From Chryseolinea sp. H1M3-3 (lineage in GTDB: Bacteria; Bacteroidota; Bacteroidia; Cytophagales; Cyclobacteriaceae): DNA of 64,000 nucleotides. A program made the position numbers and the translations under genes. Position 1 is the stretch's first letter; every line of letters starts with the position of its first letter. This document shows positions 63,967 to 64,000 of the stretch, one piece after another. The stretch spans positions 434,001-498,000 of the forward strand of contig NZ_JARKMY010000009.1 of assembly GCF_029360725.1 (NCBI RefSeq). Direction: 5' to 3'. The notes beneath the pieces were generated by a model, which saw only the letters and a program-made list of their open reading frames with translations, searched no databases and was not told the DNA's origin.

Positions 63967-64000
63967 ATGGCTTACAAGGAAAAAGAAATAGAAAAGCTTT
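63967..64000 (+). CDS. Start of an unidentified gene, cut by window edge
   Basis: An ATG one base after the CapA-gene stop opens a frame MAYKEKEIEKL to the end of the window. The spacing suggests translational coupling, so this is probably a real downstream gene. Eleven residues are too few to assign a family. Confidence 0.45.
   Translation, partial: MAYKEKEIEKL

Noticed and set aside
1-64000. tRNA, rRNA, insertion sequences or prophage genes
   Set aside because: I looked in intergenic regions for cloverleaf patterns, rRNA-like segments and transposase or integrase motifs and found none I could defend.

Overview
The window is chromosomal DNA of a Bacteroidota bacterium, most probably from the Cytophagales/Chryseolinea-like side of the phylum. 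The evidence is a SusC/SusD outer-membrane pair, five long FtsX/MacB-type permeases (three with the N-terminal 'permease prefix' domain and two of these linked to PadR regulators), ribosomal protein Thx, a -33 TTTG / -7 TAnnTTTG type promoter, many lipoproteins with Cys signal sequences, and little Shine-Dalgarno signal before start codons. I see no rRNA, tRNA, CRISPR array, insertion sequence or phage genes.

Layout. 1-2537 (minus): the front of a tryptophan operon, trpE-trpG-trpD, with trpD cut by the window edge. 2708-2899 (minus): ribosomal protein Thx with its own promoter and terminator. 3017-6061: a secreted M13 metallopeptidase and a small exported protein. 6211-11101 (minus): two FtsX-like permeases, divergent from a sigma-54-type response regulator and histidine kinase (11335-14190, plus). 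14282-15184: an aldo/keto reductase. 15629-24095 (plus): a five-gene outer-membrane uptake locus (SusC, SusD, HExxH metallohydrolase lipoprotein, DUF4302-like lipoprotein, Calx-beta lipoprotein) that ends in a strong terminator. 24160-27154 (minus): PadR regulator plus prefix-domain permease. 27275-30159 (minus): K+/H+ antiporter, Cys-rich copper-binding bundle protein, Cys-free ArsC-like protein and Dps. 30443-31060 (plus): DUF4142 protein. 31163-34114 (minus): cysE-cysM-GNAT and an SGNH hydrolase. 34115-35184: a 1.07-kb non-coding stretch with direct repeats and REP-like hairpins. 35185-41005 (minus): a second PadR unit with two prefix-domain permeases. 41197-44116 (minus): glycoside hydrolase, TauE/SafE transporter, SGNH hydrolase. 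44243-49620: M2 peptidase, beta-barrel protein, and an active/inactive M16 peptidase pair. 49642-51740 (minus): a tiny membrane lipoprotein, then App1-like phosphatidate phosphatase overlapping a lipid kinase. 51956-53473: OmpA-family protein. 53591-56377 (minus): GH172-like DUF2961 protein and an ankyrin protein. 56569-62625 (minus): alaS-gatB-TlpA-DUF3298 operon. 62853-64000 (plus): CapA-like protein and the first codons of another gene.

How it works together. The window is dominated by envelope functions: nutrient uptake (SusCD locus), envelope stress or export (five FtsX permeases under PadR or two-component control, none with an ATPase here), zinc peptidases (M13, HExxH lipoprotein, M2, M16 pair), and lipid and cell-wall upkeep. 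Housekeeping blocks (trp, cys, alaS/gatB, Thx) are interspersed. The best candidates for under-described biology are the SusCD-linked metallohydrolase locus, the regulated ATPase-less permeases with a palindrome in their control region, the stress cluster with a cysteine-free ArsC-like protein, and the short repeats used as spacers between operon genes.
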